Source: an uncultured Gemmataceae bacterium (GTDB taxonomy: Bacteria > Planctomycetota > Planctomycetia > Gemmatales > Gemmataceae). Taken from it: a stretch of DNA of 64,000 nucleotides. Of the stretch, positions 16,577 through 26,575 are shown in pieces. Under the pieces are notes generated by a model. The model was not told the DNA's origin, ran no database searches, and saw only the letters and a program-made list of their open reading frames with translations. The translations under genes and the position numbers were made by a program. Position 1 is the first letter of the stretch. Every line of letters begins with the position of its first letter. The stretch is taken from assembly GCA_937923405.1 (NCBI GenBank), contig CALDUY010000028.1:36695-100694 (forward strand). Reading direction: 5' to 3'.

Positions 16577-18394
16577 TTGGCTGCGACGACGTTCGGCTTG
16601 CCCTTCCCCCAGGCACAACTAGGTCGCTACCTTAATAGAAAATTCGGGTTCAACCTGTTAACCGCCCAAGATTCGCACGAGATTGGCATGCAGCTGGCAC
16701 AACGACTACTTCGCCGTGGTGTTCTTAAGCCCGATGACCTCGCTCGCATCGAAGAGGCTCGTGCCCAGGCTCCGAACAAACCGCTCCATGAGTTGCTCGT
16801 CGAACGCAACTTTGCTCGGGAAGAGGATGTTCTGGCCGGCCTTGCCGAGGAGTTCGGCCTGGAACTAGTCGATTTATCCGACTACAAAGTTGAGCCGGAC
16901 GTGTTGACGGCGATGCCGCTCAAAATTGTGCATCGCCGCACCATCATGCCGCTACGCCGAGAGAACGGCGTTCTGATCGTCGCCACGGGCGATCCCTTCG
17001 ATGTCTACGCTTTGGACGAGCTAGCTATGTTCACCGGCTTACAGGTCCAGCCGGTTCTGGCCAGTCCGCGTGAGATTAGCCGGCTCATCAAAGCGCATTT
17101 CGGCGTCGGCGGAGCTACGGTCGACTCGCTGATCGCGGAGCGCGGCGAGGAGCAGGTCGAACTGTTGGAAGGCCTGGAGGCGGACGACTCCGAAGCGGCC
17201 AAGATGGCCCAGGAAGCCTCGGTCGTCAAGCTGGTTAATGAAATCCTGATCGAAGCGGCCAACGAGCGGGCATCCGACATCCACATCGAGCCGGAGGAAG
17301 GGAGTTTGCGGATCCGCTATCGCATTGACGGTCTGCTCCAGAACCAGCCGATGCCCGAAGCGATCCAACGATTTCAGGCAGCCATCATCAGCCGTCTGAA
17401 AATCATGGCCCGGCTCAACATCGCTGAGAAACGCTTGCCTCAGGACGGTCGCATCAAGATGCGCGTTCAGAACCGCGAGATCGACGTTCGCGTGTCGATC
17501 ATCCCGATGGTTCACGGTGAGGGCATCTGCATGCGTTTGCTCGACAAGACGCGCATGAAGTTCGACCTGTCCAATATGGGCATGCTACCGGACACCTACA
17601 ACACCTTCCGCCAACTCATCGACCGCCCGCACGGCATTATTCTCGTCACTGGACCGACCGGTTCTGGCAAGAGTACCACACTGTACTCGGCGTTGAACGA
17701 GATCAAGGACGAGACGATGAAGATCATCACCGTCGAGGATCCGGTCGAATATCAACAGCCCGGCATCAGCCAGATTCAGGTGCATTCCAAGATCGGCCTG
17801 ACGTTTGCCTCGGCCTTGCGTAGTATTCTGCGGCACGACCCGGATGTGGTGCTGATCGGCGAAATGCGCGATCTGGAAACGGCGGAAGCAGCGATTCAGG
17901 CGTCCCTGACAGGTCACCTGGTCTTCAGCACGCTGCACACCAACGATGCCCCGAGTGCCTTCACCCGTCTCATCGACATGGGCGTCGAACCGTTCTTGGT
18001 CGGTAGCACGGTCGAAGGGGTGATGGCTCAACGACTAGTGCGAACCATCTGTCCGGATTGCAAGGTGCAGTACACTCCGGAGCATCACGAGGTGCCCACC
18101 GACTTCCCAGTGCCGCCAGGCGAGCCGTTGAAGCTGTGGAAAGGTGCTGGCTGTCGGGCGTGCCGCAACACCGGCTACCGCGGTCGAACCGGCATCTACG
18201 AGCTGATGGTAACCGGCGACACCATCCGCGACATGTGCGTGCAGCGAACCAACGCCTCGGTCATCCGCAATCAGGCGCTGAAGGAAGGCATGATTACTCT
18301 GCGGCAGGACGGTTGGCGTAAAGTCCTGAAAGGGATCACCACCATCGACGAGGTGGCGCGAACCACAGCCGGCGACATCGTCGCGCTCTCCTGA
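16577..18394 (+). CDS. GspE/PilB family secretion or pilus assembly ATPase
   Basis: This is a 605-residue hexameric ATPase powering pseudopilus or pilus assembly. An MshEN-like N-terminal domain (LAQRLLRRGVLKPDDLARIE... FGLELVDLSDY) precedes the motor domain with Walker A (GPTGSGKSTTLYSAL), Asp box (ITVEDPVEYQ), Walker B (VVLIGEMRDLETAE) and His box (HLVFSTLHTNDA). A tetracysteine zinc site follows (ICPDCKVQ... GCRACRNTGYRGR). The TTG start at 16577 has GGGGAGG eight bases upstream; ATG 16688 is weaker. Such ATPases would drive export of the DUF1559 prepilin-like proteins found in this window; that link is inference. Confidence 0.93.
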   Translation: MAATTFGLPFPQAQLGRYLNRKFGFNLLTAQDSHEIGMQLAQRLLRRGVLKPDDLARIEEARAQAPNKPLHELLVERNFAREEDVLAGLAEEFGLELVDLSDYKVEPDVLTAMPLKIVHRRTIMPLRRENGVLIVATGDPFDVYALDELAMFTGLQVQPVLASPREISRLIKAHFGVGGATVDSLIAERGEEQVELLEGLEADDSEAAKMAQEASVVKLVNEILIEAANERASDIHIEPEEGSLRIRYRIDGLLQNQPMPEAIQRFQAAIISRLKIMARLNIAEKRLPQDGRIKMRVQNREIDVRVSIIPMVHGEGICMRLLDKTRMKFDLSNMGMLPDTYNTFRQLIDRPHGIILVTGPTGSGKSTTLYSALNEIKDETMKIITVEDPVEYQQPGISQIQVHSKIGLTFASALRSILRHDPDVVLIGEMRDLETAEAAIQASLTGHLVFSTLHTNDAPSAFTRLIDMGVEPFLVGSTVEGVMAQRLVRTICPDCKVQYTPEHHEVPTDFPVPPGEPLKLWKGAGCRACRNTGYRGRTGIYELMVTGDTIRDMCVQRTNASVIRNQALKEGMITLRQDGWRKVLKGITTIDEVARTTAGDIVALS

Positions 18395-18479
18395 TACATC
18401 AAACCTGGTGAGGTGGTTCGTTCCGCCCGACCCCGGCGGAGCGGGGGATCTCGTTTCCAGGTTATCAGGAGTCTCAATC

Positions 18480-19466
18480 ATGGCCAGTTCTCCTAGCCGT
18501 CGTGAAGCTCTGTTCGCTGCTCTCGCTAGTGGATCACTGGCGGCGCTGTCCGCCGATGAAGCCAAACCTACCGACACTCGTCGAGCCTCACCGCGTCGCT
18601 ACGACTTCAAAAAATCGATCAATCTCTGGGCCTTTCCCTACCCAAGCCGTATGAACCTGCGCGAATGCCTGCAACTGGCCAAGGAGGCCGGCTTCGACGG
18701 CATTGAACTGAACTACGACCTGGAGAACGATCTGTCGCCCAAAGCCGACGCGGCAGCACTTCGAGCGATCGGCAAAATGGCAGGCGAGATCGGCATCGCC
18801 ATCAGCGGACTTTGCTCGTTTCTGTTCTGGCCGTACTCGTTGACCAGCAACAAACCAGAGGAGCGGCAGCGTGGCGCGGAGCTGGCTGGCAAGATGCTCG
18901 AAGCAGCGCATGAGCTGGGTACGGAAAACTTGCTCGTCGTTCCCGGTGCGGTGTCAATTCCCTGGATCAAGGAGCATCAGCCGGTGCCGTTGGCCGACTG
19001 CGACCGCCGTGCCCGCGAGGCGATCGCTCGCATGGTGCCGCGGGCCGAAAAGCTCGGGGTCTATCTGAACATCGAGAACATTTTCTTCAATGGCTATCTG
19101 TTAAGTCCGCGAGACATGATCGACTTCGTCGATTCCTTCAAAAGCAAACAGGTCAAGGTTCACTTCGACACAGGCAACATCGCCCTGTTCCAGCAACCTC
19201 GCGACTGGATTCTCGCCCTGGGGTCGCGGATCAAGAACGTGCATCTGAAAGAGTTCGACACCAACGGTACGGATCACTCGCTGGCCTCGTTTCGCCCCCT
19301 GCTGGATGGTTCGACGGACTGGCCCGGCGTCGTCGAGGCGTTCGCCGCCACAGGCTACACCGGCTATCTAACCTTCGAGTATTTCCATCCGTTTACTCAC
19401 TATCCCGAGGCGCTGATCTGGCAGACTTCCGATGCTCTGGATCGCATCCTGGGTCGCAAGAAGTGA
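18480..19466 (+). CDS. Sugar phosphate isomerase/epimerase-like TIM-barrel protein, Tat-exported
   Basis: This is a 328-residue protein of the xylose-isomerase-like TIM-barrel family (hydroxypyruvate isomerase/IolE type). The N-terminus SPSRREALFAALASGSL has a twin-arginine signal (SRREAL). Barrel metal-site motifs are visible: GFDGIELNYD, LNIENIFFNG, KVHFDTGNIALF and LTFEYFHPF. These fit a divalent-metal-dependent epimerase or isomerase, as is frequent for exported planctomycete paralogues. ATG 18480 follows AGGAG by about seven bases. The membrane-protein gene follows after 13 bases. Confidence 0.88.
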   Translation: MASSPSRREALFAALASGSLAALSADEAKPTDTRRASPRRYDFKKSINLWAFPYPSRMNLRECLQLAKEAGFDGIELNYDLENDLSPKADAAALRAIGKMAGEIGIAISGLCSFLFWPYSLTSNKPEERQRGAELAGKMLEAAHELGTENLLVVPGAVSIPWIKEHQPVPLADCDRRAREAIARMVPRAEKLGVYLNIENIFFNGYLLSPRDMIDFVDSFKSKQVKVHFDTGNIALFQQPRDWILALGSRIKNVHLKEFDTNGTDHSLASFRPLLDGSTDWPGVVEAFAATGYTGYLTFEYFHPFTHYPEALIWQTSDALDRILGRKK

Positions 19467-19479
19467 GAGGATTTTGACC

Positions 19480-20418
19480 ATGCCGCCGATGAGTGAGGTA
19501 CTGGACCTCAGCGGAAAATTACTCGGTCCAGCGGTGGCGGCCTCGTTGTTGGTCGCCTTGCTGCTGGGCCGACTTGGTCGGGCCAAATCGTTGCCGCTGA
19601 CCGCCGCGTTAGCCATCACTGCCGGCGTGCTGGCAGGCAATCACTTCCGCGAACTGCTGTCCTGGCGAATCGATGCCGACCAGCCGCTCACCTGGAGCGG
19701 TTGGCGAGCCAGCCTCGAAGCCTCGCTGGAACCGATGCCGCCTCAGGATGAGGCCTCCCCAGCGCCGATTCCGCGGGCGTTTTACTGGCTACCTTGGCTG
19801 GGGCTGTTGGCCATGCTCGTCGAACTACTTGTCGTTCGTTGGGCCGATAGCGGAGTCGCTTGGAGCTTGCGAGCCATGGTCGCGCTGCTGGCTGGACGCT
19901 TGTTGACGCCCCAAGCGTTGCGTTGGGAGCATCCCTGGACCCCGTGGGCGTTGGGATTGGCGATTCTCGTGCAGTGGGGCTTGTCCAGCACGCTCTGTCG
20001 CCGCTGGCGTGATGGGCTAGTCGGCGTCGTGCAACTGGGGGCGCTGCTGGCTGCCGCGGCGGTGATCCTGCACGCGCACTCTGCCTTGCTGACCGACCTC
20101 ACCCTACTGGTTGCGATGGCTCTAGTTGGCCCCTTGCTCGCTGCCTGGCTGTTCTCAGGCGACGCCTCCAGCGCGTCGGCAGCCGCCGCCCTCGCCTTGC
20201 CCGGCTTGGTGTTGATCGCCCAACAGGAGACTTTCAGCGAGGTGCCGTTGCGCGCGTTTCTGCTGGCTGGACTGGCTCCGGTTGTGCTTGGACTGGCGGT
20301 GCTGCCGGGCCTGTCGCAGCTGGGTGGCTGCAAGCGTGCGGTCTTCGTCGTGCTGGCCTGGATTCCCTCAGCAGTCGCTGTCTATCTCGCCGCCCAGGTC
20401 GAGGAGTTGCCGTTCTGA
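19480..20418 (+). CDS. Polytopic membrane protein, unknown
   Basis: This is a 312-residue protein that is almost entirely hydrophobic, with roughly eight to nine membrane segments (for example LLGPAVAASLLVALLLG, YWLPWLGLLAMLVELLV, LALPGLVLIAQQ, VFVVLAWIPSAVAVYLAA). No family motif was recognised. GAGAGG lies nine bases before ATG 19480, and it directly follows the TIM-barrel gene, so the two are probably cotranscribed. It converges with sbcC with only three bases between stops. Confidence 0.75.
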   Translation: MPPMSEVLDLSGKLLGPAVAASLLVALLLGRLGRAKSLPLTAALAITAGVLAGNHFRELLSWRIDADQPLTWSGWRASLEASLEPMPPQDEASPAPIPRAFYWLPWLGLLAMLVELLVVRWADSGVAWSLRAMVALLAGRLLTPQALRWEHPWTPWALGLAILVQWGLSSTLCRRWRDGLVGVVQLGALLAAAAVILHAHSALLTDLTLLVAMALVGPLLAAWLFSGDASSASAAAALALPGLVLIAQQETFSEVPLRAFLLAGLAPVVLGLAVLPGLSQLGGCKRAVFVVLAWIPSAVAVYLAAQVEELPF

Positions 20419-20421
20419 GCG

Positions 20422-23400
20422 TTACTTCCGCAGTCGACTCACCCGAGTAGCCCCGTTCTCCAGTTTGAACTGATAACCATCAGAAAACGCTTCGGCGAAG
20501 TCTTCCTGATGCGACACGAGTAAGATGCAGCGCATTTGACTACGGAGATTCTGTAGCTCCTGGATCATCACCTGCCGACCTTGACTGTCCAGACAGCCGA
20601 ACCCTTCGTCGATGATGACCGACTCGATCGGGCGATGGCGTCGGCTAGCATACTGGCCGATGCCCAGCGCGAGACTGACGGCGACACGGAATTTCTGGCT
20701 ACCCGACAAGAAGGCCACGTTAATGGGCCGATCGGCGGCGGAGCGGTTGTACGCCTCCAGATCGAGCGCCTTGGCGGAGGAGCCTTCGCCGCCCGCCTCG
20801 CCCGCCAACTTCAGATACAGCTGGCCGCCCGAGAGCCGATCTAGCACCGCGTTGGCATACTCCACGACTTGCCGTTCGGCTCGACGCACCAAGTAAAGCT
20901 GAAGCCGATCCTTCCCCAGCAGTTCGCACAGAGTACGTTGAATCACCAACTCCTTCTCGATGCTCTGTAGTTCTTGCTGCAACTGTTCGCGTTGCGCCTG
21001 ATAGTTCTCCAGAAGTGCGAGTTGCTTTTGCGCTTCCGAAAGAGCCTGGTCGCAAGCGTGATCAGCACGGCGTGCCTCGACGAGTCGAGCTTGAATGGCC
21101 TGCGGATCCTCGCGAGCTTCTGGAGGAAAGCCGGCTTCCTGCTGCTCTAAGTGGCGCAGATCGTGTTCCAGTGTGTCCACCTGGAGGCGAGCTTGTTCCA
21201 GATCGCGGCCGCGATCGTCGGTGCCGGCTGCCTCTAACTGCTGGATCTCTCCGCGCAGAGTATGGATCAGGGCAAACCCCGCTTGGTTTGCCTGAGTCTG
21301 CCACAACGCGGGAAGCTGCTTGACAAGATTCGCCAAACTGCGATCCGCATTATCGCGAATAAGTTGTTGCTCCTTGATTTTGCTCTCGCACCGAGCCAGT
21401 TCGGCACGAACCTGCTCGCGTTCCTGGTGCAGATGTTCGATCTCCTTGTCGATTTCGCTCAGTTGAAGCCGCTTGGCATCGATGTCTTTGAACAGACTTT
21501 TTTCACGCACTTCCAAGGCGGCGGCCTGCTGGCGAAGCTGAGCATGATCGTTGGGTAGCTCACGGTTCAACCGCGTCAGACTCTCCAGCACCTGCGACTC
21601 TTGTGCTTTCAGTTTGGCGTGCAATTGCCAGACTTGTTCGGCTTCACGCAGTTTGCGGCGCGCAGCCGGTAGACCACGAACCACGGATTGCAGTGATTCC
21701 AGATCCGCTAAGGTTGGATACTGGGTTACCAACCAGTCTGCTGGCGGAGTCGGAGCGATGCGCGTTCGCTGGTCGGCGGGAAGCTCGTTCCAAATCGCTG
21801 TGCATTCCCGCTGGCCGCGTTCCTGGGTGGAACGAGCGGCTTTCAGCTGCGAATTCAACTCGCCGTACTCGACTCGGGCATCACTGTAAGCTTTCTCCGC
21901 CTTGGTCAGCCGTTCGCGTAACTCCGCCTCGCGCTTGCGAGCGGCCAGGTGAGCGTGATTGGCCTGTTTCTCCTCAGCCTCGGCGGCCTGTAGCGCCTTG
22001 GTGCGACGGCGTTTTTCATCCTGCAAGTGTCCCACGGTAAGCGGCTGGCCACAGTGCCGGCAGAGCTTCGCTCCATCGATCTGAGCCAGTTCCTCCAGGC
22101 TTTGCTTGGCCTGCTGAGTCAACGTGCGCGCTGTCGTCGCCGCTTCGCTGGCCGCTTGCACAGCGCGTTCGGCTTCGAGGTGCTGAGGGCGGATTTGCTC
22201 GGCGTCTGCCTTGGCCGTCTCGCCACGCTGTCGAACTTGCTGAAGCTGCTGTTCGACTTCGCTGACTTCGCGGGTTGACCGAGCTACTGCCTCCCGTTGA
22301 CTAACAAAGCGTTGCAGTGCTGGGATGGTGCGTTCGACGAGTTCCAAGTGGTCGAACTCGGCCCGAGCCTCTGTGACCAGTTTCTGAGGATCGGAGGGAA
22401 GCTGCCGCAACTCTTCTTGAAGTCGTTGCTGTTCGACTTGCTGACGTTCGTACTCTTTGAGCGTGACCAGTTGCTGTGACAGCGTGCGAAGCTGAGTGGT
22501 CACTTCACGATGAGCATCGGTGTCCCGAGTGATCTGCCCCTGCAAAAGTGTCCGAGTCTGGCGTGCCTGTTTCCAGGCGGCGTCTTTCTGGGTCTGTTGT
22601 TCCAATAGCTTGTCGCGCTCGCGGTTGTAGTGGCGGATCTGCTCCTCGGCTTGTTGGGATTGCTGACGAAGCACAGTCACTTCATGAAGACGCGGCACCA
22701 CCTCGCGCAGTTCGCGTAACCGTGCCACCGACTGTTCGATCGCGGCGGCATCGCTCAGTACTGCCTGTGCCTTCTGCCAGCGCTGACGAACGTGAGCAAG
22801 CCGTTGCCGCGTTTCCTGCCAAGCGCGCACGGTCGATTCTAGGCTCAGCAACTGCTCGATCTGTTCACGGGCCGATTTCCGTTGCTGCTCCGCCTCGCTG
22901 ATGCGGTTCCGCGCCGCTTCCAGTTCGAGCGGTTCGACCGCCGGTAGCGTCTCCAACCGATTTAGCACTCCCTTGCGGTTAATCTCCAGAGACTTGCGTT
23001 GCTCGTCGGCTTTGGCGTGCAGTCGTTCGTACCGCCCCAAATCAACGATGCTGGCCAGCACCTCGCGGCGTCCCTCCGGCTTGCTGTCCAGCAGCCGTTC
23101 CGCCTTGCCCTGCAAGAGTAGCACACTGGAGGTGAACGTCTCGTAGCTAAGGCCGATGTTCTCTTCGATCCAGCGGTCAAACTCGCGTTTCTGACCAGTG
23201 TCCTCAATCGGCAGCCACTTTTCGCCGTTGCACCAGAACAACTGTTGGGTGCCACGCGCGCCGCCCTTGGTATCACGCTTCAAGGTCCGTTTGGCACGAT
23301 AGGCCTTGCCATCAAGAAGGAAGTCGAACTCTACGGCCAGAGTGTCGCAGTCCTTGTTAATCAACTCGTAGGCATGGGTGCCGCCGCCTCGATGATGCCC

Positions 23401-23553
23401 GAATAGGGCATAGGTGACGGCATCAAAAATAGCCGATTTCCCCGAGCCGTTTAATCCGGAAAGCATCCACAAAGTCGCGTTGCCATCGAACTCGATCGAC
23501 TGTTCTTCCTTGTAGCAGAGAAAGCCCCGGAGCTGGATGCGCTGGGGGATCAT
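20422..23553 (-). CDS. sbcC: SbcC, SMC-family exonuclease subunit
   Basis: This is a 1043-residue ATPase subunit of the SbcCD nuclease, which cleaves hairpins and DNA ends in repair. It has Walker A (GLNGSGKSAIFDAV, residues 33-46), very long Gln/Glu/Arg-rich coiled coils, a central zinc hook (KLCRHCGQPL) and a C-terminal lobe with LSGSQKFRVAVSLALG and VIIDEGFGCLD. The length is normal for SbcC. The ATG overlaps the sbcD stop (ATGA, 23550-23553), so the two are translationally coupled and cotranscribed. Confidence 0.96.
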   Translation of the reverse strand: MIPQRIQLRGFLCYKEEQSIEFDGNATLWMLSGLNGSGKSAIFDAVTYALFGHHRGGGTHAYELINKDCDTLAVEFDFLLDGKAYRAKRTLKRDTKGGARGTQQLFWCNGEKWLPIEDTGQKREFDRWIEENIGLSYETFTSSVLLLQGKAERLLDSKPEGRREVLASIVDLGRYERLHAKADEQRKSLEINRKGVLNRLETLPAVEPLELEAARNRISEAEQQRKSAREQIEQLLSLESTVRAWQETRQRLAHVRQRWQKAQAVLSDAAAIEQSVARLRELREVVPRLHEVTVLRQQSQQAEEQIRHYNRERDKLLEQQTQKDAAWKQARQTRTLLQGQITRDTDAHREVTTQLRTLSQQLVTLKEYERQQVEQQRLQEELRQLPSDPQKLVTEARAEFDHLELVERTIPALQRFVSQREAVARSTREVSEVEQQLQQVRQRGETAKADAEQIRPQHLEAERAVQAASEAATTARTLTQQAKQSLEELAQIDGAKLCRHCGQPLTVGHLQDEKRRRTKALQAAEAEEKQANHAHLAARKREAELRERLTKAEKAYSDARVEYGELNSQLKAARSTQERGQRECTAIWNELPADQRTRIAPTPPADWLVTQYPTLADLESLQSVVRGLPAARRKLREAEQVWQLHAKLKAQESQVLESLTRLNRELPNDHAQLRQQAAALEVREKSLFKDIDAKRLQLSEIDKEIEHLHQEREQVRAELARCESKIKEQQLIRDNADRSLANLVKQLPALWQTQANQAGFALIHTLRGEIQQLEAAGTDDRGRDLEQARLQVDTLEHDLRHLEQQEAGFPPEAREDPQAIQARLVEARRADHACDQALSEAQKQLALLENYQAQREQLQQELQSIEKELVIQRTLCELLGKDRLQLYLVRRAERQVVEYANAVLDRLSGGQLYLKLAGEAGGEGSSAKALDLEAYNRSAADRPINVAFLSGSQKFRVAVSLALGIGQYASRRHRPIESVIIDEGFGCLDSQGRQVMIQELQNLRSQMRCILLVSHQEDFAEAFSDGYQFKLENGATRVSRLRK

Positions 23554-24782
23554 GTCTGCACCTCTTTCATGAGTGCCTCGACTCGTTCGAGGACGCCTTG
23601 ACGTAGCTCGTCGTCCTCGTTCTGGAGTTCGCGTGCGAGATAATCACGCACCGTCTCTTCAAAAGTGAGGGAACGAGAGGGTTCCCCGATAACCAGCGTG
23701 CCGCCAAGTCCGCCCACCTCGTGGATCTCTCGGTGATACCAGCGCGGGAAGATCTCTTCTAGTTCGCGCAGCACCGCCTCTCGATTGTCCACACCTGGAG
23801 TATACGAACAAACGATCCGCACCAGATGATTGCTGGCGTCCGAATAGCGCCTTCGCAGATCGCCCAACTCCTCACTAGGTCGATCGATCAACACTTCGTA
23901 AACCGGTGTCGCCGGCAAAGGCAGCGTCCACGGCTCGCCGTCGATCCCCTCGGGACCGAGGTCGAACAGCACCACGCCCTTGTCATCGTCGCGTTCGCCC
24001 AGATCCATGCGTTCGATACTGCCAGAGTAGCGAACGTGCAGCTGGCCAGCGATTGTCTGAGCGCGGTGGATGTGGCCCAGAGCGGTGTAGTGAAACCCTG
24101 TCAACAGCTCTTGGTCGGTAAAGACCACGTCTTCGGTTTCCGACAGGCGAAACAGCTTCCCCAGGTCGCACCCTTGAACGGAGATGTGCGCCGCCAGGAC
24201 CGCAGGTAATTCCGGGCTGAATGCTGCGCTACCGCGCAGTTCATGCAAGGTCGTAGTGAACGCATCCATCAGGGTACGGTTCTTTTCATCCAGCCCCTGA
24301 TAACGCTGAGTAGCTTCATCCGTCAGATACCGCGTCGGAGTCGGATACGGCATGAGCAGAAACTGCACCGGCACGCCGGTCTTCCGATCCTCGACGCGGA
24401 CCAACCCCGGCTCGGTCGCCAGGTACAGCCGACCCAGCGGAACCACTTCTCCCGGGGCGTCGGCCAACGGCGCGGCCAGCGACATGGCGTGCCGCAGCGT
24501 CTGGCAGAAGTTCTCCTTGTCGTGGTTACCGGTGATCGCCAGAATCGTTCCTCCCTCGCGGAGAAAGCCAGCGAACACTTCTTGGAGATGGCGAATCGCA
24601 TCGCGCAGCGCTTCAGCACTGGCCAACTCACTGAATAGATCCCCAGCGACCAGCAACAGATCGACTTGTTCGCTAGAGCAATATCCGGCGATTCGCTCGA
24701 CGGCAGCGCGCAGATCGGCCGTGCGATCGATGCGTCCGAGTCGGTCAGCCAGGTGCCAATCGGCGGTATGCAGGATGCGCAT
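23550..24782 (-). CDS. sbcD: SbcD, metallophosphoesterase nuclease subunit
   Basis: This is a 410-residue Mre11/SbcD nuclease. Metal ligands are in HTADWHL, VAGDLFS, ITGNHDKE and later AAHISVQG and ALGHIHRAQ. It is the catalytic partner of SbcC and starts the two-gene operon. I chose ATG 24782 (MRILHTADWHL), ten bases after GGAGG; the frame's nominal start at GTG 24791 is closer to that site but adds residues not seen in the family. The C-terminal 130 residues should bind the SbcC coiled coil. Confidence 0.95.
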   Translation of the reverse strand: MRILHTADWHLADRLGRIDRTADLRAAVERIAGYCSSEQVDLLLVAGDLFSELASAEALRDAIRHLQEVFAGFLREGGTILAITGNHDKENFCQTLRHAMSLAAPLADAPGEVVPLGRLYLATEPGLVRVEDRKTGVPVQFLLMPYPTPTRYLTDEATQRYQGLDEKNRTLMDAFTTTLHELRGSAAFSPELPAVLAAHISVQGCDLGKLFRLSETEDVVFTDQELLTGFHYTALGHIHRAQTIAGQLHVRYSGSIERMDLGERDDDKGVVLFDLGPEGIDGEPWTLPLPATPVYEVLIDRPSEELGDLRRRYSDASNHLVRIVCSYTPGVDNREAVLRELEEIFPRWYHREIHEVGGLGGTLVIGEPSRSLTFEETVRDYLARELQNEDDELRQGVLERVEALMKEVQT

Positions 24783-24929
24783 GCCAACCACTCCTCCGGG
24801 CCATGTTTCATGCCAATCCTGAACAAACGCGCCCTATTCTCTCACATTGTACCCAGCCCAGGCAAACTCAGTTGCGGCATCGTTTTTTGCTTCCTCGCTT
24901 GAGCAGTCAGAAAGGTCGAATTACATCGG

Positions 24930-25508
24930 CTAGGCGGTCTGGCGAAGGTTGACCACTTCCACAGAGAGATTAGTCGCCTCAACCAGAGAAGGGAATAACG
25001 GATCCACTATACCCAGTTGGGCGGCGTCATCCCAGGTGGCATGTGCCGGCAGACAGATCGATTTGGCCAGCACCAGACGGGCATGGAGCAACCCCGCGAC
25101 ACGGGCGGCGACGGAATCGCTGGTGGCGTTCCAGCAGTGCGGCAGGCAGCCGAGTTGTCCTTCGTCGGCGCGGGCAAACGCCCAGGGATCGAGAACACCG
25201 CCGGCCTGGTCGGCTTCCGTCAACGAGGGGTAGGGAAACGACACGTTGCGGCGAGGCGGCATTGACCGGCGAGCCAGAAGTTGTCGCAAAAACTCGCCGT
25301 TGAGGGCACAGGCCCGCAGCGCTAGCCAGTGAGAAACTTCGTCGCTCAGCTGGTGTCGGCGGTGGAACTCGCGCACCACGTCGGCAGTCGGCCCACCTCC
25401 CGGAATTATCAACCATTGCGGATCTTCATAATGGCATATTAACTGACACAATCGGGATGGCAAATCCGGCAGCGAGTACAGACTCCCGCCAACCTTGACA
25501 ACTAACAT
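24930..25508 (-). CDS. Amino acid kinase family protein, MfnE-like (H4MPT/methanofuran pathway)
   Basis: This is a 192-residue short member of the amino acid kinase family. It has MLVVKVGGSL, WLIIPGGGPTADVVREFH, WNATSDSVAARVAGLL and LVLAKS, the standard nucleotide and substrate motifs. In methanogens MfnE phosphorylates the aminomethylfuran phosphate precursor of methanofuran, and bacteria with tetrahydromethanopterin-linked C1 metabolism carry a homologue. It lies three bases downstream of the MfnF-like gene, which supports that pathway rather than generic amino acid synthesis. The role is assigned from family and context. Confidence 0.72.
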   Translation of the reverse strand: MLVVKVGGSLYSLPDLPSRLCQLICHYEDPQWLIIPGGGPTADVVREFHRRHQLSDEVSHWLALRACALNGEFLRQLLARRSMPPRRNVSFPYPSLTEADQAGGVLDPWAFARADEGQLGCLPHCWNATSDSVAARVAGLLHARLVLAKSICLPAHATWDDAAQLGIVDPLFPSLVEATNLSVEVVNLRQTA

Positions 25509-25511
25509 GGC

Positions 25512-26513
25512 TCAGCCCTCGGCGTCCTGGGCCAGCACCGCGACGGCGTAGGCACAGGCCGCCGTCGAAATCGCCTCGCCGAGTTCCTCATGCAGATACG
25601 TCACGCTCACCTGGCAAGCCTCCAGAGTTTCGTCGGCCATTAGCCGCTTGAACAAATCCGCGCCAGAGCCGGCCACGACCACGCCGAATTTTGAGCCATA
25701 GATCCGTGCCAAACTGCGATAATAACTCCGCACGAATCTCCGTCGAAACACATCGAAGAATTGCTCCGCCAGCGCCAGTCGGTCCGCTTCCCTGCTGGTT
25801 TCCAAATCCTCACAGCGCATTCGCGCTAAACGACGATGGGCGTTTTCCCGAGTGGCAGGTCGGCCATCCGCCGTGTCGCGGTCCGTGGGATCTTCTGGTT
25901 TCAGCTGCAATACTAGACAGACATCGTGCATGGTGGCGAACCACTCGGCGGCTTGACCGTACTCGCTGAGGGCGCACAACGGCGTTCGCTTCCACCCCTG
26001 GTAAAGCAGTTCTCCCGTGAGCAGCCGCTCTGAGTCGGTCCGTCCCCGAGGCACAGGCAGATGCTGTAACAACGGAATCAAATCCGTCGTCGTCGTGCCG
26101 ATGTCCACCAGCAACCCGCCTTGATACGGAGACAAGCGATTGCGTCCGACGAACGTCGCCAACGCCAGCCAGTTCGCCGACGCCACCTCATACGGTTGCC
26201 GGCGTGCCTGCTCCGGTTCGACAAACTTACCCTGATTGGTCCAGATCCATACCGAGTTTGACCGACCAATGACACTATCGAGAATCAGCTGCACCCCTTC
26301 CCGTTTGCTGGCGAAGCAGTCACATAATTCGCCGGTCATAGTAACGGCAAGCCGCTCGAAGCGAGGCATCCGCGCCAGCAGTTGATCGAGGACGCGATCG
26401 AGTTTGCCTGGATCGCGCCACAGGGCGAACGGCTCACTGAGCGCCACGCCGCAGGTATGCGCCGCCTTGACATTTGCTCCGCCGATGTCCAGACCGAGTA
26501 CCGAGGGTCGCAT
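25512..26513 (-). CDS. MfnF-like/hydantoinase-fold H4MPT-linked C1 pathway protein
   Basis: This is a 333-residue ASKHA-fold protein of the 'H4MPT-linked C1 transfer pathway protein' family. Motifs are VLGLDIGGANVKAAH, LAVTMTGELCDCF, SANWLALA, GLLVDIGTTTTDLIP and VVAGSGADLF. The archaeal homologue MfnF joins the furan and tyramine-glutamate moieties of methanofuran. Together with the MfnE-like gene it indicates that this organism makes the cofactor of the H4MPT formaldehyde-oxidation branch. ATG 26513 was chosen; GTG 26516 is one codon upstream. It is divergent from the DevC-like permease by 62 bases. Confidence 0.8.
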   Translation of the reverse strand: MRPSVLGLDIGGANVKAAHTCGVALSEPFALWRDPGKLDRVLDQLLARMPRFERLAVTMTGELCDCFASKREGVQLILDSVIGRSNSVWIWTNQGKFVEPEQARRQPYEVASANWLALATFVGRNRLSPYQGGLLVDIGTTTTDLIPLLQHLPVPRGRTDSERLLTGELLYQGWKRTPLCALSEYGQAAEWFATMHDVCLVLQLKPEDPTDRDTADGRPATRENAHRRLARMRCEDLETSREADRLALAEQFFDVFRRRFVRSYYRSLARIYGSKFGVVVAGSGADLFKRLMADETLEACQVSVTYLHEELGEAISTAACAYAVAVLAQDAEG

Positions 26514-26575
26514 CACGGCAATTCCATCCAACCTCGTCTCCAAATGGCGATCGATTTCGATTATGATAGTCGCTC

